From: Spirosoma radiotolerans
Lineage (GTDB): Bacteria; Bacteroidota; Bacteroidia; Cytophagales; Spirosomataceae
Reading direction: 5' to 3'
Assembly (NCBI RefSeq): GCF_000974425.1
Contig: NZ_CP010429.1
Coordinates: 4,216,001 to 4,280,000 of the forward strand
Length of the DNA: 64,000 nucleotides
Part shown: in pieces, positions 34,050 to 43,558 of the stretch
How positions within the stretch are numbered: the first letter of the stretch is position 1
Layout: the number at the start of each line of letters is the position of its first letter
Notes under the pieces: generated by a model
Told to the model about the DNA's origin: nothing
The model's input: only the letters and a program-made list of their open reading frames with translations
Database searches by the model: none
Made by a program: the position numbers and the translations under genes

Positions 34050-36407
34050 ATGATTGACTTTGCTCCTGGTCGTTACCGGAAGATAATCCGAAGCCTCTGG
34101 CGGTTCTCGCTCCTAGGCATTGTTCTGTTAGTCTTGTATGTCCTCGCTGTTAGTTACAATTTTTTGTGGCTCTTTGGCGGTATGCCCAGTCTGAAGGCGC
34201 TGGAGAACCCAAAAAGCGAAGAAGCGTCTGAAGTATACACAGCCGACCACCAGCTACTGGGTAAATATTACGTTGAAAACCGTACACCCATCGAGATTTC
34301 GCAGGTATCACCGAATGTAACTTCGGCGCTTCTGGCTACTGAAGATGCTCGTTTCATTAAACACTCCGGTATTGATCCACGCTCACTCTTTCGGGCGGTG
34401 GGGGGCTTCCTGACGTTCAAAGATGCATCGAGTTCGGGGGGAGGCAGTACGCTGACCCAACAAACGGCCAAGAACTTATTCGACACCCGTCAGGAAGAAC
34501 TGCGGGGTGTCTTGGGCTACATTCCTGTCGTTGGGCTGATTATCGCCAAAACGAAAGAGTGGATTCTGGCCGTGCGTTTGGAGCGAAACTACACCAAGCA
34601 GGAGGTAATGATGATGTACCTCAACACGGTTTCGTTTGGCAACAATACCTATGGCATTAAGACAGCCGCTAAAACTTACTTTAGCAAGGAGCCCTGGAAT
34701 CTGAATGTTGAAGAGGCCGCGCTGCTGGTCGGTATGCTCAAAAACCCTACGTTCTACAACCCCCGCTTGTTTGAGGATCGCACGAGAGAACGGCGGAATG
34801 TGGTGCTGGGCCAAATGAAAAAGTACAAACTACTGTCGCAGGAGCAGTTCTTCATGTATAAGAATAAGCCGCTGAAACTTGACTTTAGTGTTGAGAACCA
34901 GAATACAGGTATGGCCGCTTATTTCAGGTCCGTTATTCGGGACGATATAAAAAAGTGGATACGCCAGTATAATGAAGAAAATCCAGGCGCCGATCTGGAT
35001 CTGTACACCAGCGGCCTGAAAATTTATACCACCATCGACTCCCGCATGCAGGCTTATGCTGAAGAGGCCGTTATGACCAACATGCGCGATCAGCAAAAGA
35101 AGTTTTATGAGCACTGGCGCGGTCGGAATCCCTGGGTCCAGAAAGACCCTCGCACTAAAAAATACAAAGAGATACCTGGCTTCATCGAATCAGTAGCCCG
35201 CCGAACGATTCGGTACAAACAACTGAAAGCGGCTTATGGCGACGACGAGAAAGCGATCTGGCAGGAGATGCGCAAGCCTATAAAAATGAAGGTTTTTGTG
35301 TATGGCGGCCGACGCAACGACAAGGATACGACGATGAGTCCGCTGGATTCGATCCGGTATTACAAGCGACTCCTCAACACGGGTTTTATGTCTATGGACC
35401 CGCGCTATGGCTATGTAAAGGCCTGGGTGGGCGGCATTAATTTCAAATACATGAAATTTGACCACGTTCGCCAGAGCCGACGTCAGCCGGGTTCCACCTT
35501 CAAGCCCTTCGTTTATTTAACAGCGATGGATCAGGGATTTGTAACGCCCTGCAGTCATATTACGGATCAGCCCACCGTGTTTGCGCATGGGGAAGATAAT
35601 AACAATGGACCACCGTGGATGCCCAAAAATTCGACTGGACGGTATAGTGGGCAGAGTTTATCACTACGGGAAGCCTTGGGGCAATCCATCAATACAGTGA
35701 GTGCCCAATTGATTAAGAAGACTCGGGCAGCAGCTGTTATTAATTATGCCCATGACATGGGCATCGAAAGTAAAGATTTGCCCGATAACCCAACGCTTTG
35801 CCTGGGCACGGGCGATGTGTCCGTGTATGAAATGGTATCGGCTTATTGCGCCTTTGCCAACGGTGGTACCCGCGTTCGACCGATGATGCTCATTCAGATT
35901 ACAGACAAAAATGGGAACGTGCTGAAGAACTTTACACCGGATGCCAAACAGGTAATTAGCGCCAACCGCGCCTATGAAATGTTGCATCTGATGCGCGGAG
36001 CCGTCGAAGATCCGAACGGAACGGCACAACGGTTACGAACACAATACAAACTGCTGGAGGGTGGCAATGAAATTGCGGCCAAAACCGGAACTACATCCAA
36101 CTATTCAGACGCCTGGTTCATGGGCATGACACAGCACCTGGTTTCGGGCCTGTGGGTTGGTGGCGATGATCGGCCGATTCACTTTCGGTCGATTGAATTA
36201 GGACAAGGTGGCCGACTTGCCATGCCCGCCTGGGCCATGTACATGCAGAAAATTTACAACGATCCGACACTAACCCAATATCGGCCAGAACCCTTCCGAA
36301 AACCAAATAACTTTAAGATTGATTGTGGCGGTTACCACATCGACTCTTCGCAGCGGTATATTCCACCGAAGGTTGTGCCTGAAGGCGAAGAGGAAATCTT
36401 ACAATAA
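34050..36407 (+). CDS. mrcA: bifunctional penicillin-binding protein 1A
   Basis: Class A PBP, 785 aa: cytoplasmic tail, helix about 18-42, glycosyltransferase GT51 domain with catalytic Glu98 (LLATEDARF) and GGGSTLTQQTAKNLF, then a transpeptidase domain with Ser482-Thr-Phe-Lys485 (QPGSTFKPF), Ser546-Ile-Asn548 (GQSINTV) and AAKTGTTSNYSDAW. A Lys/Arg-rich insert around 350-430 separates the two domains. Polymerises and cross-links peptidoglycan. Starts 83 bp after sprE, possibly co-transcribed, and ends at a strong rho-independent terminator. The symbol is by function; orthology with E. coli is loose. Confidence 0.93.
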   Translation: MIDFAPGRYRKIIRSLWRFSLLGIVLLVLYVLAVSYNFLWLFGGMPSLKALENPKSEEASEVYTADHQLLGKYYVENRTPIEISQVSPNVTSALLATEDARFIKHSGIDPRSLFRAVGGFLTFKDASSSGGGSTLTQQTAKNLFDTRQEELRGVLGYIPVVGLIIAKTKEWILAVRLERNYTKQEVMMMYLNTVSFGNNTYGIKTAAKTYFSKEPWNLNVEEAALLVGMLKNPTFYNPRLFEDRTRERRNVVLGQMKKYKLLSQEQFFMYKNKPLKLDFSVENQNTGMAAYFRSVIRDDIKKWIRQYNEENPGADLDLYTSGLKIYTTIDSRMQAYAEEAVMTNMRDQQKKFYEHWRGRNPWVQKDPRTKKYKEIPGFIESVARRTIRYKQLKAAYGDDEKAIWQEMRKPIKMKVFVYGGRRNDKDTTMSPLDSIRYYKRLLNTGFMSMDPRYGYVKAWVGGINFKYMKFDHVRQSRRQPGSTFKPFVYLTAMDQGFVTPCSHITDQPTVFAHGEDNNNGPPWMPKNSTGRYSGQSLSLREALGQSINTVSAQLIKKTRAAAVINYAHDMGIESKDLPDNPTLCLGTGDVSVYEMVSAYCAFANGGTRVRPMMLIQITDKNGNVLKNFTPDAKQVISANRAYEMLHLMRGAVEDPNGTAQRLRTQYKLLEGGNEIAAKTGTTSNYSDAWFMGMTQHLVSGLWVGGDDRPIHFRSIELGQGGRLAMPAWAMYMQKIYNDPTLTQYRPEPFRKPNNFKIDCGGYHIDSSQRYIPPKVVPEGEEEILQ

Positions 36408-36414
36408 ATCAGTT

Positions 36415-36440
36415 AGGCCAGCAAATCGCTGGCCTTTTTT
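36415..36440 (+). terminator. rho-independent terminator after PBP1A
   Basis: AGGCCAGC (36415-36422), loop AAATC, GCTGGCCT (36428-36435), then five more T. A second hairpin, AACAAGCAAC/GTTGCTTGTT (36450-36459, 36471-36480), follows and ends in TTTTAT. Confidence 0.88.
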
Positions 36441-36546
36441 GTTCGTTATAACAAGCAACCTTTAGGCTGTGTTGCTTGTTTTATAGTACTCAACACTGGT
36501 CACAATAGCATAATTAATAGCTAACCAATCCGGTCAATTTTATCGT

Positions 36547-38355
36547 ATGCCCGAATTCGATTATAAAACAGAATTAAGTAAGGTTCCGCATGAACCGGGC
36601 GTCTACCGGTATTTCGATGCTACGGGTGAGGTAATTTATGTAGGGAAGGCAAAAGACCTTAAAAATCGGGTCAGTAGTTATTTCACAAATTCGAAAGGAC
36701 ACGACCGGAAAACGATACGGTTGGTTAGCCAGATCCGAAAAATTGAGTTCACCATCGTAAACACGGAGTTTGACGCTCTGTTGCTTGAAAACCAGCTCAT
36801 CAAACGATACCAGCCGAAGTTCAATATTCTGCTTCGGGATGACAAAACGTACCCTTTTGTCTGTGTTACTAATGAGCATTTCCCGCGTGTTATAACCACC
36901 CGCCGTATCGATCGCAAACAAGGCACATTTTATGGCCCCTTCGCGAACCTGAAACCCATGTACACGGTGCTGGATATGTTTAGTCAGCTTTTCACAATCC
37001 GCACCTGTAATTACAACCTGGCTCCCGAGAACATTGAAGCAGGTAAATACAAAGTTTGTTTGGAATACCACATTGGTAATTGCAAAGGGCCTTGTGAGGG
37101 AAAGCAGGACGAGAGTGATTACAACAGTGATATTGAACAGGTACATCATATTCTAAAGGGTAATCTTAAACCAGCCCAGGAGTACTTCAAAGATCGTATG
37201 GTTGAAGCAGCCAACGATTTGGCCTTTGAACAGGCGCAGAAATACAAAGAGAAGATGGACGTTCTGCAACGGTTTCAAAGTAAATCAACCGTTGTTAACC
37301 CCAAAATTGCCGATGCCGACGTGTTCTCCATTGCCTCCGACGAGTCAGCTGCGTACATTAATTTTATGAAAGTAGTCAATGGCACGATCGTTCAGGCGCA
37401 TACCGTGGAGATTAAGAAAAAGCTCGACGAGACTGACCCTGACTTGTTGGCCATGATGATCGTCGAGTTTCGGAATCAATATGGAAGTCCGGCAAAGGAA
37501 ATAATTTCTAATATTCCACTTGATGTTGACCTGAAGGCAGAGGTGACTGTTCCGCAGATCGGTGACAAAAAGAAATTACTGGATATGTCGCTGAAGAATG
37601 TGCTGTACTTCCGGCGCGAACGTCAGGAACGGACAGCCGCTGAAGCAACCGCCAATGCCAGCAAGAAAGATCGAGTACTCATTCGGCTTAAGCAGGATTT
37701 ACAGTTAAAATCACTACCAAACCGAATCGAATGTTTCGATAACTCCAATATCCAAGGCACTAACCCTGTATCGGCTATGGTGTGCTTCATTGGTGGCAAA
37801 CCAGCGAATAAGGAATACCGGCATTTCTCTATAAAAACCGTTGTTGGTCCCAACGATTTTGCCAGTATGTATGAAGTCGTTACCCGGCGTTATTCACGCG
37901 TTCTAACCGAGGATACGGGTCTACCTGATCTGATTGTTATTGACGGCGGTAAAGGCCAGTTGAGTGCTGCCTGTGATGCTCTTAAGGCCCTGGATTTATA
38001 CGGTAAGGTACCGATTATAGGCATTGCCAAACGGCTGGAAGAAATTTATTTTCCCGAGGATAACCTCCCACTTTATATTGACAAGAAATCAGAGTCGCTC
38101 AAACTTATTCAGCGAATTCGGGATGAAGCGCACCGTTTCGCGATTACGTATCACCGGGACAAACGCAGCCGGAATAGTCTGATCAGTGAGTTAGAAAATG
38201 TAGAAGGAGTTGGGAAGAAAACGGCGGCCAAACTTCTCAAGCATTTTAAAGGTGTTACAAAAATTCGGGAAGCCTCTCTCGATGAAGTAGCCGAAGTTGT
38301 TGGCAAAGACCGCGCTGACAAACTAAAGCAATACTTCGACGCCATTGAGCAGTAG
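36547..38355 (+). CDS. uvrC: excinuclease ABC subunit C
   Basis: Nucleotide-excision-repair endonuclease that makes both incisions on UvrB-bound DNA. 602 aa. GIY-YIG domain at 13-90 (EPGVYRYFDATGEVIYVGKA), UVR segment near 210-240 (FEQAQKYKEKMDVLQ), RNase-H-like C-terminal nuclease (ECFDNSNIQGTNPV, LIVIDGGKGQLSA, DEAHRFAITYHR) and terminal helix-hairpin-helix pair (VEGVGKKTAAKLLKHFKG). Cysteines CNYNLAPENIEAGKYKVC and CKGPC match the UvrC metal-cluster pattern. Own transcription unit, between two terminators. Confidence 0.97.
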   Translation: MPEFDYKTELSKVPHEPGVYRYFDATGEVIYVGKAKDLKNRVSSYFTNSKGHDRKTIRLVSQIRKIEFTIVNTEFDALLLENQLIKRYQPKFNILLRDDKTYPFVCVTNEHFPRVITTRRIDRKQGTFYGPFANLKPMYTVLDMFSQLFTIRTCNYNLAPENIEAGKYKVCLEYHIGNCKGPCEGKQDESDYNSDIEQVHHILKGNLKPAQEYFKDRMVEAANDLAFEQAQKYKEKMDVLQRFQSKSTVVNPKIADADVFSIASDESAAYINFMKVVNGTIVQAHTVEIKKKLDETDPDLLAMMIVEFRNQYGSPAKEIISNIPLDVDLKAEVTVPQIGDKKKLLDMSLKNVLYFRRERQERTAAEATANASKKDRVLIRLKQDLQLKSLPNRIECFDNSNIQGTNPVSAMVCFIGGKPANKEYRHFSIKTVVGPNDFASMYEVVTRRYSRVLTEDTGLPDLIVIDGGKGQLSAACDALKALDLYGKVPIIGIAKRLEEIYFPEDNLPLYIDKKSESLKLIQRIRDEAHRFAITYHRDKRSRNSLISELENVEGVGKKTAAKLLKHFKGVTKIREASLDEVAEVVGKDRADKLKQYFDAIEQ

Positions 38356-38387
38356 CAACCTCTCTTGTATGTCAATCAAGGGTAATA

Positions 38388-38420
38388 AAAAAGGCATCTG
38401 AACGAATCAGATGCCTTTTT
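38388..38420. terminator. bidirectional terminator between uvrC and gldN
   Basis: AAAAAGGCATCTGA (38388-38401), loop ACGAA, TCAGATGCCTTTTT (38407-38420), 14-bp perfect stem with A-run and T-run; serves the convergent uvrC and gldN ends. Confidence 0.88.
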
Positions 38421-38447
38421 ATTAACTTAGCTATTAGCAAACCCGTC

Positions 38448-39497
38448 TTAATATTCCCACAGACCGTGCTCGGTTTCCATTAATTCGTATTCTGTCTGAT
38501 AGGATTTCAGCAAGCCTTCGCGGTCACCGTACATACCGACAAGATCCGTATCACCCGGGTTAGCTACTTTCGTAATCCGACCGTAGAATAACCGTAAGTC
38601 GAATGCGTCGGCCAGGTTTTTGTGCTGGGCCTGATTTTGCGGGTTATACCAGATGAATTTCTTCGGATCACTACGAAACAGCTTATCCAGGTCTTTATAC
38701 TTGAACGAAGCAATTGGTTTTTCGTAACCAGCCTGGTTTTTATCGGCGGGTAACAGCAGGGTCACCGTTTGCATATCGTAATACAAACGTGACCGTTTGC
38801 GGTCAAAAATCCAGTCTTCCTTTACTTCAAGAATATTTAATTCTTTAGGAAAATATTCATCCCCAGAGAAGGCCGGTGCAGCTGCGGCAACCGTATCCTT
38901 CTTCACTTCTTCAACAACTGGAGGAGCGACAACTTTACCTTTCTTACCTTTCTTAGTACTGGCTACCGATTTTTTCTTCGGCGCTCCCCAGCCATCATCC
39001 GCTGGTTGAGCAGCTGCTTTTTTAGGCGTTCCCCAACCGTCATCAGCTGGCTTTTTCTTGTCTTTGGCAGGACCGCCCCAGCCATCGTCAGCACCAGCTG
39101 TTTTACCATCTTCCGTAAAGCCAGCTGCTTTTTCCTCTGCAGATAAGCCGCCACCGGTGTTAGGAATCAGCATGTTTTCGTGAAATTTATCCGCTGATAT
39201 TTTTGTCGTACACGAATCATTCGTGTAGGCATCTATCAAGCCAGCTTTCACAGCCTCTATCAAATATTTGGAGATCTCGTTATTCTTCGAGAACATCGAT
39301 TGATTTTGTTTCTCCTTCAGGTCAATCCGACGCCAAAGGGTCTTCTTCATCATGATGTCATTCTCATTAATGGCACGAACAGAATTTGCGTTTACGCCAG
39401 TGTTCGCCTTTTCCTGAGCCAGGGCCTCCCCTCCTGCCAGCGCCAGCGCAGCTACGGCTAGCACACCAGCATATCCTATCGTTCTATTTTGTGTCAT
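38448..39497 (-). CDS. gldN: type IX secretion / gliding protein GldN (PorN)
   Basis: Periplasmic protein that forms rings with GldK under the outer membrane. 349 aa with a signal peptide (AALALAGGEALAQ). The N-terminal domain has NENDIMMKKTLWRRIDLKEK and FSKNNEISKYLIEAVK; the C-terminal part has LEVKEDWIFDRKRSRLYYD, RSDPKKFIWYNP and LADAFDLRLFYGRI, typical GldN blocks. Between them a low-complexity insert (136-210) contains three exact 15-residue units beginning ADDGWG, followed by Lys-rich and Ala/Val/Glu stretches; this insert is unusual. Last gene of the operon, 56 bp after gldM. Confidence 0.95.
   Translation of the reverse strand: MTQNRTIGYAGVLAVAALALAGGEALAQEKANTGVNANSVRAINENDIMMKKTLWRRIDLKEKQNQSMFSKNNEISKYLIEAVKAGLIDAYTNDSCTTKISADKFHENMLIPNTGGGLSAEEKAAGFTEDGKTAGADDGWGGPAKDKKKPADDGWGTPKKAAAQPADDGWGAPKKKSVASTKKGKKGKVVAPPVVEEVKKDTVAAAAPAFSGDEYFPKELNILEVKEDWIFDRKRSRLYYDMQTVTLLLPADKNQAGYEKPIASFKYKDLDKLFRSDPKKFIWYNPQNQAQHKNLADAFDLRLFYGRITKVANPGDTDLVGMYGDREGLLKSYQTEYELMETEHGLWEY
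38958..39092 (-). repeat. three 45-bp tandem units inside gldN
   Basis: Encodes residues 136-150, 151-165 and 166-180: ADDGWGGPAKDKKKP, ADDGWGTPKKAAAQP, ADDGWGAPKKKSVAS. The period is exactly 15 residues; each has an acidic-aromatic head and Lys-rich tail. Confidence 0.85.
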
Positions 39498-39553
39498 GGC
39501 TACTACTTGTTGTCAATTCAGTTAGTTAACGGCCAATTGACCGCTTTAGTGCA

Positions 39554-41140
39554 TCAATAGAGCGAAACCTGTACCAGTGTATTACCCATTGGTACGTCAC
39601 TAACTTCACCTCTGAAGTTTTGACGCTGTACGCCTTCAATTTGAATAACGAGTCGGTCACCAGGCTGTGCTTCAGCAGCTAACGAAGCAATAGAACCACC
39701 TCCAGGACCAACGGTTACGAATTGAACCCGTTTGGTACCACGTACCAGCGACACAGTAGAGCTACTTGTACGAAATTTAGCATCATCAGGAGAGTAAGCC
39801 GCAAAGCTAGGATCAGGAACGGCCTGAATCCGTACACTGCGTGCCGATGATACAGGAACCCCGCGTGGATCATTGGCGCGAGTACCACCAACAAAAACTT
39901 CTAAGGTTGGCCTAGGTACCTTATTGACCCGGAAACGCTCGGTACCCAGTAAACTTCCTGAGTTACTGATGTTCAATGATACGTTCGCTGAACTTGGCAC
40001 AACTGTGATCTTTCCTTTTTCTCCTGATGATACAACTGAAGCACCATCAGCAGAGAAACTTGGATTCCATAAAGCACCTAACTGCGGACTTTGAATGCTA
40101 AGCTTGTTAGCGCAACCCAGATACAAAGGAGGCATTGTACCCGTCTCGATCTGATAAGATGGCTTCGCGACATAATATTCAGCCGACAGAGGAACCGTTT
40201 TCAAACCGGCTGCCGTCTGGTAAGCGATCGATCCAGTCAGTGTCCGGCGCGCCAGGCCATTTTTATCGTAAGCACCACCCTGAGCGGTGAACTCAATAAG
40301 ACCTTGTCCATCCTGAACCCGAACGGCTCCACCATTCAGACTCATCCGGGGCTGAATGCCCGATGATGAAGCAGCCAGAAACATTTGGCCTTTAAACTTC
40401 GTACCCGCCACAACAACCTTCGAGTCCATGCTTAGCATCGCAATGATCTTATCAAACTTAACGTCCTGCGCACCAACCTTACTGGCAAGCACGTCCAGCA
40501 CTTCACCTTCGAGACGACGAACGTCGGCCTGCTTCTGGCTTATCACGGCTAAGGCAGCTGGTACGGGAGTTTGAGCAAAGTTTAATTCAGCGAAATCTTT
40601 TCTCTTCTGATCTGGAGAAAGACTGGCAATGGGATCATCCTTGCCATCAAGCGCCATTGGGGCATACTTATTTCCTGAAAGCCGGGAAAGGTTTTCAGTA
40701 TAATTATTTAGTTGATCTTTTAGCTTGAAGGCAGCTCCATTCCGGTTAGTACCGATCATGAGTTGAGCTACTGATTCCTCTTCGCTTAGATTTTTGATGT
40801 TACCGGATTCGTCACGGCCACCACTCGTCGTTACAATCTGGTCTTTAAGCTTATCAAGTTCGCCACTCATCTCAGCGGTCAACTTGCGTACTTCATCGGC
40901 TTGCTTAACGATAGCTAAATCCGCAGCCCGGTTACCAGATTTTTCAACAGTTGCCCGGATGTTATCAAATGTAGATTGGTTTACCTTGCTGACAGCGCCG
41001 ATCGACTGCTCCAGACTATTGTTAATTAAAACGAATTTTTCCAGAATGGCCGACGTGACTTGCAGAGCCAGTAATGCGGTCAAAACCAGATACATCATCC
41101 CGATCATCTTCTGACGGGGTGTCTCTTTTGTGCCTGCCAT
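39554..41140 (-). CDS. gldM: type IX secretion / gliding motor protein GldM (PorM)
   Basis: Inner-membrane motor partner of GldL whose long periplasmic part transmits motion to the outer-membrane ring. 528 aa. Short N-terminus with Arg9 (KETPRQKMIGMM), the position shown to matter in Flavobacterium GldM, then one helix (MYLVLTALLALQVTSAILEK) and four periplasmic domains; a helical D1 (37-215) is followed by beta domains (VVVAGTKFKGQMFLAASSSG, PSYQIETGTMPPLYLGC, RVNKVPRPTLEVFVGG). Between gldL (140-bp gap) and gldN. Confidence 0.96.
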   Translation of the reverse strand: MAGTKETPRQKMIGMMYLVLTALLALQVTSAILEKFVLINNSLEQSIGAVSKVNQSTFDNIRATVEKSGNRAADLAIVKQADEVRKLTAEMSGELDKLKDQIVTTSGGRDESGNIKNLSEEESVAQLMIGTNRNGAAFKLKDQLNNYTENLSRLSGNKYAPMALDGKDDPIASLSPDQKRKDFAELNFAQTPVPAALAVISQKQADVRRLEGEVLDVLASKVGAQDVKFDKIIAMLSMDSKVVVAGTKFKGQMFLAASSSGIQPRMSLNGGAVRVQDGQGLIEFTAQGGAYDKNGLARRTLTGSIAYQTAAGLKTVPLSAEYYVAKPSYQIETGTMPPLYLGCANKLSIQSPQLGALWNPSFSADGASVVSSGEKGKITVVPSSANVSLNISNSGSLLGTERFRVNKVPRPTLEVFVGGTRANDPRGVPVSSARSVRIQAVPDPSFAAYSPDDAKFRTSSSTVSLVRGTKRVQFVTVGPGGGSIASLAAEAQPGDRLVIQIEGVQRQNFRGEVSDVPMGNTLVQVSLY

Positions 41141-41280
41141 AAACTATGGTAGTAATAATATAAGTTGTGGAAAGGTCCGCCGTAGCGGTTATACAGTTGG
41201 GACAAAGTAAGGGTAACGTTGTCAGTTACGGATGTTTAATTCAGTATCTGACAACGCTACACGCTACAATACAATTCTTC

Positions 41281-42093
41281 TTAGTTGCCACGCATGGCTG
41301 TCAACATGCTGCCATAAACGCCATTTAGTGAGGCTAGATTACCCGTTAATTTAGCCAGTTCGTTTTTAAACTGCTGTGTATCCCGGCTCGCGTCACTCAT
41401 GTTCTCCATGGCAGCAGACAAGCTACCATAAAAAGCGTTCATTGCCTTCAAATGCTTGTTGGTATCCTGTAACTCCAGTTCGTATACGGCATTTAAAGCG
41501 CCCATATTCTTAGTTACTTTCTGGAACTGATCACGGTAATCTTTAGCGTCTGTTGTGGCATCCGCCATTGAGTTCATTGCGGTGATTGCCGTACCGTATG
41601 ACTTATTCATTTCCCCAATCGAGTTAGACGCCGATTTAACGTTGCGGGCGTAATCGTTGGTCGCAACGGTGGCATCGGTAAGATCGGTTAACTTCGACAC
41701 CGTCTCGTTCAAATTGCGGAACCCTGAGCCTAGCCGTTCGAATACGTCTGGTGTCACTTTCGCTTGTGCCAACATCTGATCCATGTTTCCGGTCAGACCA
41801 TTTGCCTGCGGTGCAGGTTTGCGGGCTTCTCCTTTGTAGTCATCAGCCAATTCTGGATAAACACGTTCCCAGGCATAACCGTCGTCCGCTGTAGCAGGCA
41901 TTGTAAAACTCTGAACAGCATACAAAATAAAGATTACTACTTCCGTTAAAAGGCCGGCGGTTAAGAGCCAACCGAATTGTTCATTGTGGGTAATTTTGGC
42001 CCAAGCTCCGGCGATTACGACGGCCGCTCCGGCACTATAAATGGTTGGTACTAAACGATCCCAAAAAAAACTTGATGACTTTGCTGCTGCCAT
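41281..42093 (-). CDS. gldL: type IX secretion / gliding motor protein GldL (PorL)
   Basis: Proton-motive-force-driven stator of the gliding/secretion motor. 270 aa with two N-terminal helices: VPTIYSAGAAVVIAGAWAKI and WLLTAGLLTEVVIFILYAVQ. Glu51 in the second helix corresponds to the buried Glu49 of Flavobacterium GldL that couples to Arg9 of GldM. The cytoplasmic part (70-270) is mostly helical with repeated patterns (MNKSYGTAITAMNSMADATT, MNAFYGSLSAAMENMSDASR, LNGVYGSMLTAMRGN). Follows gldK by 89 bp. Confidence 0.96.
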   Translation of the reverse strand: MAAAKSSSFFWDRLVPTIYSAGAAVVIAGAWAKITHNEQFGWLLTAGLLTEVVIFILYAVQSFTMPATADDGYAWERVYPELADDYKGEARKPAPQANGLTGNMDQMLAQAKVTPDVFERLGSGFRNLNETVSKLTDLTDATVATNDYARNVKSASNSIGEMNKSYGTAITAMNSMADATTDAKDYRDQFQKVTKNMGALNAVYELELQDTNKHLKAMNAFYGSLSAAMENMSDASRDTQQFKNELAKLTGNLASLNGVYGSMLTAMRGN

Positions 42094-42182
42094 GATAAAC
42101 TATTGTTGGTTGGAATAGGTAATTAACTCAGGTGGGTACTGTTTTATTGTACGCTGAAGAATGATCGATATGCTGTTATCGC

Positions 42183-43310
42183 TTAAGCCTTTTTGGCCGA
42201 AGCTTTCTTAGGCGCTTTGCTCTTACCGCCACCGCCAACTCGTCCAGAAGCCGTACGTCCTTCCAGGTTATCCATTACACACCGGAAACCAATATAAGAG
42301 CGCTTCTGATCTTCGTATTCATAGTAACGAGTACCTGTTTCCAGATAGTAGGCAATGTCTTTCCAGGAACCACCACGAACGACTTTCCGTGGTTCGTCGG
42401 CATTCTGGTTGTCCGGGTTCATATCCCAAACAATGGCATTGGTATTGTCAGCATAAGCATCACGGCACCATTCAGCTACGTTACCCGCCATGTTATACAG
42501 CCCGTAATCGTTTGGATTGTAGGCGGTTGCCGGAGCTGTATACGGATAACCATCTGCATCAAAATTACCGCGTTGGGGTTTAAAGTTAGCGAGGTAACAA
42601 CCTTTACCATTCGCTACGTACGGGTTACCCCATGGATATTTCGCGCCGTTTTTACCACCCCGTGCAGCCCACTCCCACTCAGCCTCCGATGGGAGCCGGA
42701 AACCAAACGATTTATAGCCACCATCTTTTGTCCGGAAATCATCGAGTGTATTGGTGCGCCACTTACAGAAATGCTTGGCAGCTATCCAACTTACACCAAC
42801 GACAGGATACGTATCGAAAGCCGGGTGTCCATAATAATGCTCAAGCATCGGATCACCGTTGTGATAAGTAAAGTCGTTTTTCCATACCGTTGTATCGGGG
42901 TAGTATTTTGACATTATCTCCTCTTCGCCCAATGTCGAAACGGAGTCAGCCAGCAGGGCATTTACATATTGCCGATACTCGTGATTCGAGATTTCAGCAT
43001 CGTCCATATAAAACGAACTAATTGTAACCTGCCGGTTCATGTTGATTTGTGTGGCGGCTACATCTTCATCTGCCTGCCCCATAATAAACGAACCTGAGGG
43101 TACCAGCACCATGCCAAAGGGGGTTGGTTGTTTCCAGCCTTTACGCCCGGTAGCTGTGATCTCACCGTTTGTAATGCCTACTTCTCCTCCTTTACCACCA
43201 CTACCGCCAAATTTTGACTTCAGAAAGCCACAACCTTGCATAAGCAGTACTACTGCTGCGCCCATCACTAACCGGGTTGCGTTGACTGTTAACCAGTTAT
43301 ACTTCATCAT
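42183..43310 (-). CDS. gldK: type IX secretion / gliding lipoprotein GldK (PorK)
   Basis: Outer-membrane lipoprotein of the PorK/N ring, 375 aa. Lipobox LLMQGC (Cys at about 27) with SKFGGSGGKGGE after it. The body is an FGE-sulfatase-type fold: VLVPSGSFIMGQADED, FYMDDAEISNHEYRQYV, PVVGVSWIAAKHFCKWRT, FRLPSEAEWEWAARGG, YNMAGNVAEWCRDAY, VVRGGSWKD and SYIGFRCVMD. The C-terminus is Lys/Ala-rich. A TATTTTTG box about 150 bp upstream may give it a promoter separate from porP, from which it is separated by 248 bp. Confidence 0.96.
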   Translation of the reverse strand: MMKYNWLTVNATRLVMGAAVVLLMQGCGFLKSKFGGSGGKGGEVGITNGEITATGRKGWKQPTPFGMVLVPSGSFIMGQADEDVAATQINMNRQVTISSFYMDDAEISNHEYRQYVNALLADSVSTLGEEEIMSKYYPDTTVWKNDFTYHNGDPMLEHYYGHPAFDTYPVVGVSWIAAKHFCKWRTNTLDDFRTKDGGYKSFGFRLPSEAEWEWAARGGKNGAKYPWGNPYVANGKGCYLANFKPQRGNFDADGYPYTAPATAYNPNDYGLYNMAGNVAEWCRDAYADNTNAIVWDMNPDNQNADEPRKVVRGGSWKDIAYYLETGTRYYEYEDQKRSYIGFRCVMDNLEGRTASGRVGGGGKSKAPKKASAKKA

Positions 43311-43459
43311 TGTCGAACTTTTACCTTCTTCTTGTGCGAGACCAGACTAAAAACGAAAATCTGTTTGGTTATTGTATGTTAAATTCGGGTTCAATGTATT
43401 TTCTCTGCATCATTTTTGTGCGAATCAGAGATTTATAATCAGAACGCCATCAATTCGGT

Positions 43460-43467
43460 CAAAAATA
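43460..43467 (-). promoter_or_regulatory. candidate -7 box of gldKLMN
   Basis: TATTTTTG on the minus strand in the AT-rich 248-bp porP-gldK gap (43311-43558); TTTG lies upstream at 43483-43480 but only 12 bp away, shorter than the usual spacing. That gap shows no gene. Confidence 0.35.
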
Positions 43468-43558
43468 AGATTCACACTGCAAACTGCCTAACAAGAATAT
43501 TGCCAAATAGGCACTTTACGTTAAACTTATCCAAGAAATTAATTACTCTATGGATTAC

